Source of the DNA: Kiritimatiellia bacterium
Lineage (GTDB): Bacteria > Verrucomicrobiota > Kiritimatiellia > CAIQIC01 > Lenti-01
Length of the DNA: 50,906 nucleotides
NCBI GenBank assembly: GCA_017527155.1
Contig: JAFXQI010000005.1
Coordinates: 1 to 50,906, forward strand
Direction of reading: 5' to 3'
The translations under genes were made by a program, and so were the position numbers. The notes below the pieces were generated by a model, which saw only the letters and a program-made list of their open reading frames with translations, was not told the origin of the DNA and did not search any database. This document shows positions 1 through 8,264 of this stretch, in pieces. The number at the start of each line of letters is the position of its first letter. Position 1 is the first letter of the stretch.

Positions 1-296
1 ACTGATTTTTCGCGGTGGCCCTAGACTGCCAATAACCCAAAACCAGAAGAAAGGCGCTTGCGCGCCCTCGCAACGGTCATCGGGTTGTGGAAATTGTCTA
101 GGTTTCCGCGGACGACCCGTTTGCAGGTGCAAACTTCAGATGTCCTTCCGGCGGTCCGGGCATTCCGACGGGAAGCCCGGACAACCGGAACGTTTTACAC
201 TCCACCACACCCCCCATTCCTTGTCAACGCCAAACAATGGAGCATGGGATGCGGCATCTTCTCTTGGGGAACGGCCACGCCGTTTCTGCGACCGAT
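1..296. other. Left-edge stretch without a supported gene
   Basis: I see no convincing gene here. An 80-codon open frame (58-300, plus) has no recognisable motif, no ribosome site and no relatives I recognise. The minus strand has a TTGACA at 221-226, which could be the -35 of a leftward promoter, but no good -10 lies at the usual distance. The stretch is the downstream side of the thermonuclease gene. Confidence 0.5.
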
Positions 297-1328
297 TTAG
301 ATGCCGAGGTCCACGAACCGTGCGCTGCCCTCGTAGGTCTTGCCGCTGGAGGTCGTGAAGGTCACCCGCGCCCGGTCCGGCGTCAGGCCCTCGATCACGT
401 GCACCGTCACCCCCGCCCGCAACTGTCCCATCGCCGAATACGGCGGCTCGGCGGACCCGATCAGCACGGGGCGGGCCAGCACGACATCCTGCGCGGCGAC
501 CTGCCGCGGGGCGGTCATGGCGCCGATGCGCGACTGGGTGGCGGCGGCAAGACTGCCCGCCGCCGCCGGCGCGGTCGTTCGGGGAGGCGGAGACGGCGGC
601 AAGGCCGCTCGGGGCGCCGGAGCCGCGGGCACGGCGGTGGCGGCGGCCGTCGGCGACGGAAGCGCCAGCCGCGTCCGCCCCGGCGTGCCGCCGCTGGAAT
701 ACGCCCAGCAACCGAGTTTCTCGCGCTTCGCCTCGGCCTCGGCCACCCGCAGCTTGCGCCACCAGTCGTTCTCGGATTTCTTGTACTCGTCGAGTTCCGT
801 CAGGTCGGTTCCCTTGCCGAACACCCGCGCCAGTCCGTTGCGGACCAGCGTGTAGCCGAGATCCTGGCCGCCCACCTCGATCATGCCGTAGTCGCGCCCG
901 ATGTTCGAGCGGCCCAGCGCGTCCGCGAGGCGCGAATGCACGGTGAAGCCTTTCTTGAGGAAGTCCTCCGTGAACTTGTGGGCCATCTTGCCGCATTTCA
1001 CGACGGTCTCGTGGTCGGGCAGATCCCAGTACTCCCGCTGGACCTCCAGCCGTTCGGGAAGCGACCCCTCCGACTCGGGCGTATCCACGAAATACAGCCG
1101 GATGAGCTTGTGCCGCGCAGTCGAACTCTTGAGGGAAGTGCACGTGACGTGGAAACTGTCCCCGTCGTTCCCGCCGCTCTCGCGCAGGACGCAATCGGGG
1201 TAGTCGCGCCACTTTTTGGCGGCGTCGGCGGGGCGGGCCGCCATCGCGGACAAAAGCAGCGCCGCCATCCACGGCAGGATCCGGCCGGACCGGAACAGGT
1301 CTTTCGCGCTTGTCGTCATGCCATCCAT
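297..1328 (-). CDS. Secreted thermonuclease (SNase-like) domain protein
   Basis: This is a staphylococcal-nuclease-like protein predicted to cleave nucleic acids outside the cytoplasm. I start it at the ATG at 1328, which has GGAGGG five bases upstream; ATGs at 1331 and 1319 are alternatives. Residues about 1-36 form a signal peptide ending ADA. The SNase core follows: an R-L-Y-F-V-DTPE strand carries Arg77, Asp82, Thr83 and Glu85, spaced exactly like R35, D40, T41 and E43 of the staphylococcal enzyme, and Arg140 (ALGR) is a candidate for the third catalytic Arg. The core ends near the GxxLVRxGLARV motif. After it come about 75 Ala/Pro-rich residues and a 60-residue beta-rich, SH3-like tail that may bind the cell wall (inference). 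The gene stands alone and diverges from the TPR gene. Confidence 0.85.
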   Translation of the reverse strand: MDGMTTSAKDLFRSGRILPWMAALLLSAMAARPADAAKKWRDYPDCVLRESGGNDGDSFHVTCTSLKSSTARHKLIRLYFVDTPESEGSLPERLEVQREYWDLPDHETVVKCGKMAHKFTEDFLKKGFTVHSRLADALGRSNIGRDYGMIEVGGQDLGYTLVRNGLARVFGKGTDLTELDEYKKSENDWWRKLRVAEAEAKREKLGCWAYSSGGTPGRTRLALPSPTAAATAVPAAPAPRAALPPSPPPRTTAPAAAGSLAAATQSRIGAMTAPRQVAAQDVVLARPVLIGSAEPPYSAMGQLRAGVTVHVIEGLTPDRARVTFTTSSGKTYEGSARFVDLGI

Positions 1329-1568
1329 CATGCCCTCCCGGCCCCCTCCGAAACAAGCCAAAAGGACGGCAGGGCGAACATCATTTGAAAATACGGAAAA
1401 CATTGACGTTCCGCCCGGTTTTCCCCCATCTCTCCCCCCATGAATCCACCACGGCCAGTCCCGTACCGGACCGGGGGGGGGTGGGGACTGCGATCCCGTG
1501 CACCCCTCCCGCCCGCAGGGAGCCGGTGGGGCCGCGGGCGCGGGCGACCGGAAACCCGGTAAAACGTC

Positions 1569-1596
1569 TTGCGGTGGGGCGCGTCGTTGCTATCAT
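1569..1596 (+). promoter_or_regulatory. Promoter for the TPR-like membrane protein
   Basis: TTGCGG (1569-1574), a 16-base spacer and TATCAT (1591-1596) match a sigma70-type promoter. Only nine bases separate the -10 box from the ATG at 1606, so the transcript would be leaderless or nearly so. The GGAGG at 1600-1604 would then lie mostly outside the mRNA. Confidence 0.45.
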
Positions 1597-1605
1597 GGCG
1601 GAGGC

Positions 1606-2697
1606 ATGGATGCGTTTGCCCAGAGTAGCCGAGCGGATTCCCGGTCTCCCTCCGCGGGAGCGCCGGTTCCCCACCGTGCCCATTCGCGGCGCACGGCGGA
1701 CAGCCCCGGCGCGCCGGGGCTGCAGCCCGATCCGCTCTCCCGCCTGCTGCGCATGGTGGTGGCGATCGGGGTCAGCATCCTGTTGATGCTGGTCGTGCTG
1801 TTCGGGGCGGTGCGCTATCTGCAGCGCGACTGGGCCGACAAGAACCGGCGCGCCCGTTCGCACGGTCACGTTGCCGCCGCCGCCGCCGCCGCCCCCCATT
1901 CCGCCCCCGCCGTGGCCCACGACACCGCCGGAGCCGGCCGGCCCCATGCCGTTCCCGCCGCCGCCCGCACGCGTTTTCTGGCGTCCCTCGCCGGAATCGG
2001 TCCGATGGGGCACCTCTGGCTCCTGCAAGGGCAGGCTCCCGGACTCGACGACGGGGCCCGGCACCGGGCCATGCTGCTGGATCTGGCGGAAAACGGCGAT
2101 GGCGTCGAGTTCCGCAACCTGCACGCGGCATTGCTGCTCAAGCGCGGCGGGGTTCTCCAGGCGGTCCGCCAGCTGCGCATTGCCGACCAGATCGCCGCGG
2201 GCTACCCCCCCACCCTCTTCAACCGCGCCCTTTGCGCGATGATGACCGGCCTGCCGGACCAGGCACTCGCGTGGATTGTCCGCTACCGCGCGCGCTTTCC
2301 CCGCGACGAACAGGCCATGCGTCTCCACTTCAACCTCCTCCTGCAGGCCGATCGCCCCGAGAAGGCGATGGACGAGCTTGCCGGCTTCCTGGCCCGGCAA
2401 CCTCCCGCCCAACCCCTTTTCCTGGAAGCGGCGGTGCAGGCCGCGCACATGGGGCGCGTCCGGGAAGCGATTGCCTACCTGGAGACCGCCCGCCACGGCC
2501 AGCCCGCCAGCGCGATCGGCCGCATCTACCAGTCGCCGGCCTTCCGCGAAATCCGCCTCACGCCCGAAGGCACGGCCTTTGCCGGACGCCTAGCCCGTCA
2601 GGCCCGGGCCTCCCTGGCGACCGCGTCTGCCGCCACGGGCATCGGCTCCGCCGCCCTTTCCCCCGCCCGGCTTCCTGTCGATCCCAAATTCCACTGA
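1606..2697 (+). CDS. Single-pass membrane protein with TPR-like helical repeats
   Basis: I do not recognise a named family. The ATG at 1606 is chosen because GGAGG lies just before it and a promoter sits upstream; an in-frame ATG at 1498 would add a low-complexity leader. A basic, disordered 45-residue N-terminus is followed by one membrane helix (about residues 49-71, MVVAIGVSILLMLVVLFGAV). Next comes an Ala/His/Pro-rich linker, then about 230 residues of paired helices with TPR-like spacing (LLLKRGGVLQAVRQL, FNRALCAMMTGLPDQAL, LQADRPEKAMDELAGFL, AHMGRVREAIAYLE). The topology suggests a cytoplasmic N-terminus and a periplasmic repeat domain acting as a protein-interaction scaffold. It is followed by the promoter of the aromatic operon. 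Confidence 0.7.
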   Translation: MDAFAQSSRADSRSPSAGAPVPHRAHSRRTADSPGAPGLQPDPLSRLLRMVVAIGVSILLMLVVLFGAVRYLQRDWADKNRRARSHGHVAAAAAAAPHSAPAVAHDTAGAGRPHAVPAAARTRFLASLAGIGPMGHLWLLQGQAPGLDDGARHRAMLLDLAENGDGVEFRNLHAALLLKRGGVLQAVRQLRIADQIAAGYPPTLFNRALCAMMTGLPDQALAWIVRYRARFPRDEQAMRLHFNLLLQADRPEKAMDELAGFLARQPPAQPLFLEAAVQAAHMGRVREAIAYLETARHGQPASAIGRIYQSPAFREIRLTPEGTAFAGRLARQARASLATASAATGIGSAALSPARLPVDPKFH

Positions 2698-2718
2698 CTC
2701 CCCGCCCCGGTTTTTGCG

Positions 2719-2747
2719 TTGCGGAGACGGGGCCGGCAGGGTATGGT
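2719..2747 (+). promoter_or_regulatory. Promoter of the aromatic amino acid operon
   Basis: TTGCGG (2719-2724), a 17-base spacer and TATGGT (2742-2747) form a good sigma70-type promoter. It lies 60 bases before the ATG of the DAHP synthase gene and is the only strong candidate for the gene block 2808-9300. Confidence 0.55.
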
Positions 2748-2807
2748 GCGGGGCGTTTTTGCGGGCGGGCGCCTGGATGGCGGCCGGCCCGGTACGAAAG
2801 GTTTGCC

Positions 2808-3845
2808 ATGATCATCGTGATGAAAGAGCGGGCGCTCGAAGCCCAGATTGCCGCCGTTCAGGAAAAAATCGAGGCGTACGGCCTCAAAGCGCATGTCTTC
2901 CGCGGGGAGAGCAAGACCGTCATCGGCCTGATCGGCGACGTGACGAAGGCCGATCCGGCGGCATTCCGGATGCTGCCGGGCGTCGAGGACGCCATGCCCG
3001 TCGGCAAGCCCTACAAGCGCGCCAGCCGCGAATTCCGCGGGGAGCGGACGGTCGTCGCGATCCCGCCGGTGCGCGGCGGCGACCGGGGGCTGGAAATCGG
3101 CGGCAACGGCGTGGTCGTGATGGCCGGGCCGTGCGCGGTGGAATCGCGCGAGATGCTGCTGTCGCTGGGGGCGTACCTGAAGGAATCCGGCGCGCGGATG
3201 CTCCGCGGCGGGGCGTTCAAGCCGCGGACGTCGCCGTATTCCTTCCAGGGGCTCGGCGTGGAGGGCTTGAAGTACCTTGCCGAACAGCGGTCGATCGTGG
3301 GGCTGCCCATCGTGACGGAGGTAATGGATTCGCGCGACGTGGAGATGTTTTCGGAGTTCGTGGACCTCATCCAGGTCGGTGCGCGCAACATGCAGAATTT
3401 CGCGCTGCTCAAGGCGCTCGGCCAGTGCGGCAAGCCGGTGATGATCAAGCGCGGCCTCTCGAACACGCTGGAAGAGCTGCTGATGAGCGCGGAATACGTG
3501 CTGAACGCGGGCAACGAGCAGGTCATCCTCTGCGAGCGCGGCATCCGCACGTTCGAGAAGTTCACGCGCAACACGCTGGACCTGAGCGCGGTGCCGGTGC
3601 TGAAGCGCGAGAGCCACCTGCCCGTGGTGGTCGATCCGAGCCACGGTGTCGGCCACTGGGACCTTGTCGCGCCGATGGCGCTGGCGGCGGTCGCGGCCGG
3701 GGCGGACGGTCTGATCGTGGAGGTGCATCCCGAGCCGGCAAAGGCCGTGTCGGACGGCGGGCAGTCGCTCACTCCGCGGCATTTCAAGGAGATGATGGAG
3801 GGGGTGGAGAAGGTGGCACGCGCGGTGGGGCGCTCGCTGGCGTGA
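2808..3845 (+). CDS. aroF: 3-deoxy-7-phosphoheptulonate (DAHP) synthase, type I-beta
   Basis: Catalyses the first step of the shikimate pathway, condensing phosphoenolpyruvate and erythrose-4-phosphate in the cytoplasm. The protein has 345 residues. Residues 1-75 are a ferredoxin-like regulatory domain (MIIVMKE...VTKADP...GVEDAMPV), as in the Thermotoga-type enzyme. The barrel follows, with GPCAVES (107-113), KPRTSPYSFQG (138-148), IKRGLSNT, the DPSHGVG metal/substrate motif and GLIVEVHPEP. All key motifs are present. The ATG at 2808 starts exactly at the family N-terminus, and the open frame upstream of it is unrelated. It leads an operon with tyrA and aroA. The N-terminal domain suggests feedback control by an aromatic amino acid, but the ligand cannot be read from sequence. 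Confidence 0.95.
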   Translation: MIIVMKERALEAQIAAVQEKIEAYGLKAHVFRGESKTVIGLIGDVTKADPAAFRMLPGVEDAMPVGKPYKRASREFRGERTVVAIPPVRGGDRGLEIGGNGVVVMAGPCAVESREMLLSLGAYLKESGARMLRGGAFKPRTSPYSFQGLGVEGLKYLAEQRSIVGLPIVTEVMDSRDVEMFSEFVDLIQVGARNMQNFALLKALGQCGKPVMIKRGLSNTLEELLMSAEYVLNAGNEQVILCERGIRTFEKFTRNTLDLSAVPVLKRESHLPVVVDPSHGVGHWDLVAPMALAAVAAGADGLIVEVHPEPAKAVSDGGQSLTPRHFKEMMEGVEKVARAVGRSLA

Positions 3846-3849
3846 ACAA

Positions 3850-3861
3850 CGATTGCAATCG
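3850..3861. other. Perfect 12-base palindrome between aroF and tyrA
   Basis: CGATTGCAATCG is its own reverse complement and is followed at once by a partial copy (ACTGCAATCGA). It lies five bases after the aroF stop and could be an operator, a processing site or chance. No function is assigned. Confidence 0.3.
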
Positions 3862-3916
3862 ACTGCAATCGAATGGCGCAGCCGGAGCCGCACCCCCGCA
3901 CGAAGAGAAAACCGCA

Positions 3917-4816
3917 ATGACCGAGATGCAAGATCAACGCGTTGCCATCCTGGGCCTCGGCCTGATGGGGGCGTCGCTGGGGCTGGCGTTGCGCGCCAAG
4001 GGGGTGCGCGTGGTCGGCTACAACCACTCGCCGGCGAATGCCCGCACGGCGCTGGAACGGGGGGCGGTGGAGGCCATTGCGCCGACTCCTGCGGAAGCCG
4101 TCGCCGGAGCGTCGCTGGTGGTGCTGGCGGCGCCGGTGCTGGCGAACATCGCGTTCACGGACGAAATCGCGGGGGCGCTGGCCTCTGACGCGGTCGTCAC
4201 GGACATGGGGAGCACGAAGGGCGAGTTCTGTCGCCGCGTCGCGGCGGCGCACCCGGGGATGGTGCTGGTGGGGAGCCATCCGGTGGCGGGGTCGGAGAAA
4301 CAGGGCGCGGGCGCGGCGCGGGCGGACCTGTTCCAAGGCCGCCGCTGCGTGGTGACACCGCTTGACGGCAAGCCGGAGGAAGCGGTGGAACGCGTCGAGG
4401 CGCTCTGGTGCGCGGTCGGGGCGGTGACCATCCGGATGTCCCCGGAGGCCCACGACCGCCTGCTCGCCCGGACGAGCCACCTGCCCCACCTGGTATCGGC
4501 CGCGCTCGCGGAAACCATCGGGCGCGACCGGGCGGCGGAAGTCGGAACCTTCTGCGGGCCGGGATTCTGCGACACGACGCGCCTCGCCGCCGGCTCCGTC
4601 CCCATGTGGCGCGACATCCTCGAAACGAACCGCGCGGCCATCGAATCGGAATTGCGGGCTTTCAAAGATGCCGTGGATGCGCTATACAGGGACATCCACG
4701 CGGGAGACTCGGTCTCCTGGACCCGGTTCCTCGACCGGGCCCGGGCCGCCCGGGCCGCCCTCCTGGAAGGACGCGCGGCGTCCGCCCCATCCGAACCCCC
4801 TTCTCGCACGACATGA
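3917..4816 (+). CDS. tyrA: Prephenate/arogenate dehydrogenase
   Basis: Oxidative decarboxylation of prephenate (or arogenate) on the route to tyrosine. The 299-residue protein opens with a Rossmann NAD(P)-binding motif, ILGLGLMGASLG (glycines 13, 15 and 18). It then shows the family motifs VVLAAPV, TDMGSTKGEF and SHPVAGSEKQG, followed by the helical dimerisation domain containing ARTSHLPHLVSAAL and FCGPGFCDTTRLA. There is no C-terminal ACT domain, so tyrosine feedback may act elsewhere, perhaps on the first enzyme. The start follows a 71-base gap after aroF. Its stop overlaps the aroA start (ATGA), indicating translational coupling. Confidence 0.93.
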   Translation: MTEMQDQRVAILGLGLMGASLGLALRAKGVRVVGYNHSPANARTALERGAVEAIAPTPAEAVAGASLVVLAAPVLANIAFTDEIAGALASDAVVTDMGSTKGEFCRRVAAAHPGMVLVGSHPVAGSEKQGAGAARADLFQGRRCVVTPLDGKPEEAVERVEALWCAVGAVTIRMSPEAHDRLLARTSHLPHLVSAALAETIGRDRAAEVGTFCGPGFCDTTRLAAGSVPMWRDILETNRAAIESELRAFKDAVDALYRDIHAGDSVSWTRFLDRARAARAALLEGRAASAPSEPPSRTT

Positions 4817-6132
4817 TCCAGACCCAGAGCAAAATCGTCCATCCCGGCGGCTTCACCGGCGGAATCGTCCGCGTACCCGGCGACAAGAGCATCTCGCACC
4901 GGACCGCGCTGCTCGCCGGCATATCCTCCGGCGTCAGCACCATCTCCGGCTTCCTCCAGGCCGAGGACTGCCTGAACACCCTCAAGGCCATGGAGGCCTT
5001 CGGGGCGCGGTCCTGGTTCGACGAGGACGGCATCCTCTCCATCCAGGGCACCGGCGGCAAGATGCTCGAACCGGCCGGCCCGCTCGACGTCGGCAACTCC
5101 GGCACCGGCATGCGGCTCCTCGCGGGGCTCTGCGCGGGCTCGCCCATCACGGTCACGCTCTCCGGCGACGAATCGCTGAACTCGCGCCCGATGCGGCGCA
5201 TCCAGGAGCCGCTGGAGCGCATGGGGGCGAAGATCGACCTCACCGAAGCGGGCACGGCGCCGATGACCATCCACGGCGGCTCCCTCCACGGCATCGAGTA
5301 CTGCCTGCCCGTCAACAGCGCGCAGGTCAAGAGCTGCTGCATCCTCGCCGGCCTCTACGCGGACGGCACGACCACCGTCGTCGAGCCCGTCCCCACGCGC
5401 GACCACACCGAGCGCATGCTCCGGGCCGTCGGCGCGCCGATCAAGGTGGACGGGCCGAACATCTCCATCCAGGGCTACGGCGCCAAGGGCCCCAAGTTCC
5501 TCGCGCGCCCCTACGTCGTGCCCGGCGACTTCTCCTCCGCCGCCTACTGGCTCGCCGCCGCCGCCGCCATCCCCGGCTGCGAACTGCGCGCCGAAAACAT
5601 CGGCCTCAACCGCCGCCGCACCGCGCTGCTGGACGTCCTGCGCCGCATGGGGGCGGCCGTCGAAGTCGAGCGCACCTCCCTCGCGGCCGACCCCGAAGTC
5701 TACGGCAACGTCACCGTCCGCGGCGCCGCCCTGCGCGGCACCGAAGTGCGCGGCGAGGAAATCCCCAACCTCATCGACGAGCTGCCCCTCGTCGCCGTCC
5801 TCGGCGCCCTCGCCTCCGGGCGTACCGCCATCCGCGACGCCGCCGAACTGCGCGTCAAGGAGTCCGACCGCATCGCCGTCATGGCCGACAACCTCGCCTC
5901 CCTCGGCGTCTGCGTCAGGGAACTCGACGACGGCCTGCTCGTCGAAGGCCCCGCGCGCGTCTCCCCCACGCGCGCCATCCGCACCCACGGCGACCACCGC
6001 ATCGCGATGGCCATGGCCGTGCTCGCCATCTTCTCCGACGCTCCCGTCTGCATCGGGAACGTCGCCTGCGTCGATACTTCGTACCCCGAATTCTGGAACC
6101 AGTTGCAACAACTAGGAGTGAACGTTGAATAA
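4813..6132 (+). CDS. aroA: 3-phosphoshikimate 1-carboxyvinyltransferase (EPSP synthase)
   Basis: Transfers the enolpyruvyl group from PEP to shikimate-3-phosphate. The protein has 439 residues. Visible motifs are PGDKSISHR near the N-terminus, DVGNSGTGMRLLAGL, NSRPMRRIQEPLERMGA, NSAQVKSCCILAGL, TRDHTERML, ELRVKESDRI and THGDHRIAMA. The combination of R-x-H-x-E (RDHTE) and GDHRIA resembles class II EPSP synthases, the type exemplified by the Agrobacterium CP4 enzyme, rather than the E. coli class. This class call is motif-based inference. The ATG overlaps the tyrA stop and the 3' end overlaps the cmk start, so all three are probably co-translated. Confidence 0.95.
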   Translation: MIQTQSKIVHPGGFTGGIVRVPGDKSISHRTALLAGISSGVSTISGFLQAEDCLNTLKAMEAFGARSWFDEDGILSIQGTGGKMLEPAGPLDVGNSGTGMRLLAGLCAGSPITVTLSGDESLNSRPMRRIQEPLERMGAKIDLTEAGTAPMTIHGGSLHGIEYCLPVNSAQVKSCCILAGLYADGTTTVVEPVPTRDHTERMLRAVGAPIKVDGPNISIQGYGAKGPKFLARPYVVPGDFSSAAYWLAAAAAIPGCELRAENIGLNRRRTALLDVLRRMGAAVEVERTSLAADPEVYGNVTVRGAALRGTEVRGEEIPNLIDELPLVAVLGALASGRTAIRDAAELRVKESDRIAVMADNLASLGVCVRELDDGLLVEGPARVSPTRAIRTHGDHRIAMAMAVLAIFSDAPVCIGNVACVDTSYPEFWNQLQQLGVNVE

Positions 6133-6808
6133 GCAAAACACCATCGTCGTCGCCGTCGACGGCCCGTCCGCCTCCGGCAAGTCCACCGTCTCCCGCCGCA
6201 CCGCCGCCGCCGTCGGCTGGATTTACGTCGATTCCGGGGCCCTCTACCGCGGCGTCACCTGGAAATGCCTCAAGGAAGGCATCGACGTCAAGGACACCCA
6301 GGCCGTGACGAACCTCCTCATCAAGATGAACTTCCAGCTCACCTGCAACGGCGAAGCCGTCGGCTACCTCATCGACGGCGAAGACCCCGGCATGGAAATC
6401 CGCGGCGAAGCCGTCCGCGCGCACGTCGCCGACATCGCCGCCCAGCAGCCCGTCCGCGTGTTCATCGTCGACAAGCTGCGCCAGATGACCAAGTTCGGCA
6501 ACCTCGTCATGGAAGGCCGCGACATCGGGACCGTCGTCTTCCCCGACTCCCCCTTCAAGTACTACCTCGACGCCGATCCCGCCGAACGCGCCCGCCGGCG
6601 CCACGCCGAACTCGCCCAGCGCGAAGGCAACAGCGACGTCACCAAGGTCCTCGACGCCCTCAAGGCACGCGACCAGAAGGACTCCAACCGCGCCACCTCC
6701 CCGTTGCAGATCGCCCTCGGCGCCAAGATCATCAACAGCACCGGCATGACCATCGAGCAGGTCGTCGACACCATCGTCTCCGACCTCAAGGCCGCTGGCC
6801 TCGCCTGA
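6125..6808 (+). CDS. cmk: Cytidylate kinase
   Basis: Phosphorylates CMP/dCMP to the diphosphate using ATP. The 227-residue protein has a P-loop (GPSASGKST, 13-21), the nucleotide-binding YVDSGALYRGVTWK, the MEGRDIGTVVFP motif and the RDQKDSNRATSPL lid. The start is a TTG at 6125, eight bases inside the end of aroA. AGGAG at 6114-6118 lies at the right distance, and no in-frame ATG or GTG gives a complete N-terminus. Pairing of aroA with cmk is a known bacterial arrangement; here cmk leads on to plsC. Confidence 0.95.
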   Translation: MNKQNTIVVAVDGPSASGKSTVSRRTAAAVGWIYVDSGALYRGVTWKCLKEGIDVKDTQAVTNLLIKMNFQLTCNGEAVGYLIDGEDPGMEIRGEAVRAHVADIAAQQPVRVFIVDKLRQMTKFGNLVMEGRDIGTVVFPDSPFKYYLDADPAERARRRHAELAQREGNSDVTKVLDALKARDQKDSNRATSPLQIALGAKIINSTGMTIEQVVDTIVSDLKAAGLA

Positions 6809-6828
6809 CGCCGCCCCGGGGCCCCGCC

Positions 6829-7482
6829 ATGGCCGCGACCGGAACCGAATCGCGCTTCTGCCCCTGGCTCTACTGGACCGCCCGGCGCGTCGTCTGGTGG
6901 TTCCTGCGGGCCGTCCACCGCCTGGAAATCCGCGGCACGGAAAACATTCCCTGGCGCGGCCCCGTCATCCTGGCGGCGAACCACTGCAGCTACCTCGATC
7001 CGCCGGTCCTGGCCATGGTGTCGCCGAACCGCAACGTCCGGTTCATGGCGCGCGACACGTTGTACTCCAATCCCGTCGCCCGCTGGTTCTTCCCGCGCGT
7101 CGGTCTCATCGCCCTCGACCGCACCCGCGGCGACCTGGCCGCCCTGCGCACGGCCATTTCCTCGCTGAAAGGCGGAGACGTCGTCGCCCTCTTCCCCGAG
7201 GGAACCCGATCCCCCGACGGCCAGCTCAAGGAAGCCAAGGGCGGCATCGGCTTCCTCATCGCCAAGAGCCAGGCCCCCGTCGTCCCCCTGCGCATCTTCG
7301 GCACCTACGAAGCCCTGCCCAAGGGTGCCGCCCGCCCGCGAGCGGCCCGCATCAGCGTCCGCGTCGGCTCCGTCATCACCCCGGAAGAAATCCGCGATTC
7401 CATGCCCGAAAAAGGCGACTACGCCGCCGCCGCCGCCCTGGTGATGAAGCGGATTGCGGCCTTGGAGCCGATCACGGACTGA
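6829..7482 (+). CDS. plsC: 1-acyl-sn-glycerol-3-phosphate acyltransferase (PlsC family)
   Basis: Acylates lysophosphatidate to phosphatidate in membrane phospholipid synthesis, or a related lysophospholipid. The 217-residue protein has the catalytic HX4D motif (NHCSYLD; His52 and Asp57) and the glycerophosphate-binding FPEGTRS (122-128). An N-terminal hydrophobic, Trp-rich stretch (YWTARRVVWWFLRAV) fits membrane association. The ATG lies 20 bases after cmk. The cmk-plsC pairing is a recurrent neighbourhood and supports the call. Exact acyl acceptor specificity cannot be read. Confidence 0.9.
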   Translation: MAATGTESRFCPWLYWTARRVVWWFLRAVHRLEIRGTENIPWRGPVILAANHCSYLDPPVLAMVSPNRNVRFMARDTLYSNPVARWFFPRVGLIALDRTRGDLAALRTAISSLKGGDVVALFPEGTRSPDGQLKEAKGGIGFLIAKSQAPVVPLRIFGTYEALPKGAARPRAARISVRVGSVITPEEIRDSMPEKGDYAAAAALVMKRIAALEPITD

Positions 7483-7508
7483 AAATCCGCGTGACCGGGC
7501 CCTCCCCG

Positions 7509-8264
7509 ATGGAAACCCGCCAACAACCGGACGCCCCCTTCTTCGCCGCCTTCGCTCCCGACGCCCCCCCTCCCCTGCCCTCCCTGGCCTACCGCCAGAC
7601 CCTTGCCCTCGCCCTCGTCCCCATCGGCACCGCCCTCCTCCTTGCCGCCGCCATCTACCCCGACATCCCCTCTTCCGCCTTCCTCTGGACCCTCGCCGGA
7701 GGACTCCTCCCCCTCCTCCTCTTCGCCGTCCTCTGGCCCCGCGCCATGCGCCGCGCCACCGCCTTCCGCGGCGCGGGCCTCCTCCACTACTTCGTCCGTT
7801 GCATCCCCGCCTTCCTCACCCCGGCCCTCCTCTGGCTCGCCTTCCACCGCGTCCTCCACGAAACCGCCGGCGCCTGGCCCCTGATCCTCATCGCTTCCGC
7901 ATTCGTCCTGCACCCCGTCTCGCGCATCCTCCACGAAACCGCCTCCCCCCGCCTCGAACTCGCCCGCCTCTGGGTCCGCCAGACCGAAGTCCTCCTCGTC
8001 CTCCTGGGCATCCTCGGGCTCCTCTCCGGCGCCATCCTCGAAGCCCACAAAGACTATCCCACCGACCCCACCGTCCTGCTGCTCCTCCTCTGGATTCTCG
8101 GCATCCTCCTCTTCCTCGCCTCCCTCGTCCTCTCCGCCATCCAGTGGCAAACCCTCCGTTCCCGTACCGCGCCCGACCTCCTTCCCCAACTCCTCGACGA
8201 CCCGCCCCCGCCCCCCGACCCTGCTTCCCCCACCCCTCTGGAGTTCCACACCGATGACTTCTGA
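7509..8264 (+). CDS. Polytopic membrane protein of unknown function
   Basis: The family is not recognised. The 251-residue protein has about six hydrophobic segments: TLALALVPIGTALLLAAAIY, FLWTLAGGLLPLLLFAVLW, CIPAFLTPALLWLAF, WPLILIASAFVLHPV, VLLVLLGILGLLSGA and LLLLLWILGILLFLASLVL. These are followed by a proline-rich cytoplasmic-type tail. A His-Glu pair recurs (HRVLHETAG, RILHETASP), an internal repeat that may mark a duplicated four-helix half. The start is uncertain: ATG 7509 is used, GTG 7491 is possible, and neither has a clear ribosome site. The end overlaps the following gene by 11 bases, so the two probably act in one transcript. Confidence 0.6.
   Translation: METRQQPDAPFFAAFAPDAPPPLPSLAYRQTLALALVPIGTALLLAAAIYPDIPSSAFLWTLAGGLLPLLLFAVLWPRAMRRATAFRGAGLLHYFVRCIPAFLTPALLWLAFHRVLHETAGAWPLILIASAFVLHPVSRILHETASPRLELARLWVRQTEVLLVLLGILGLLSGAILEAHKDYPTDPTVLLLLLWILGILLFLASLVLSAIQWQTLRSRTAPDLLPQLLDDPPPPPDPASPTPLEFHTDDF

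Noticed and set aside
58-300. An 80-codon open frame at the left edge
   Set aside because: No ribosome site, no motif, and it partly overlaps the end of the thermonuclease gene on the other strand.
1498-1605. An N-terminal extension of the TPR-like protein to the ATG at 1498
   Set aside because: The extra 36 residues are low-complexity, and they overlap the promoter and ribosome site found just before 1606.
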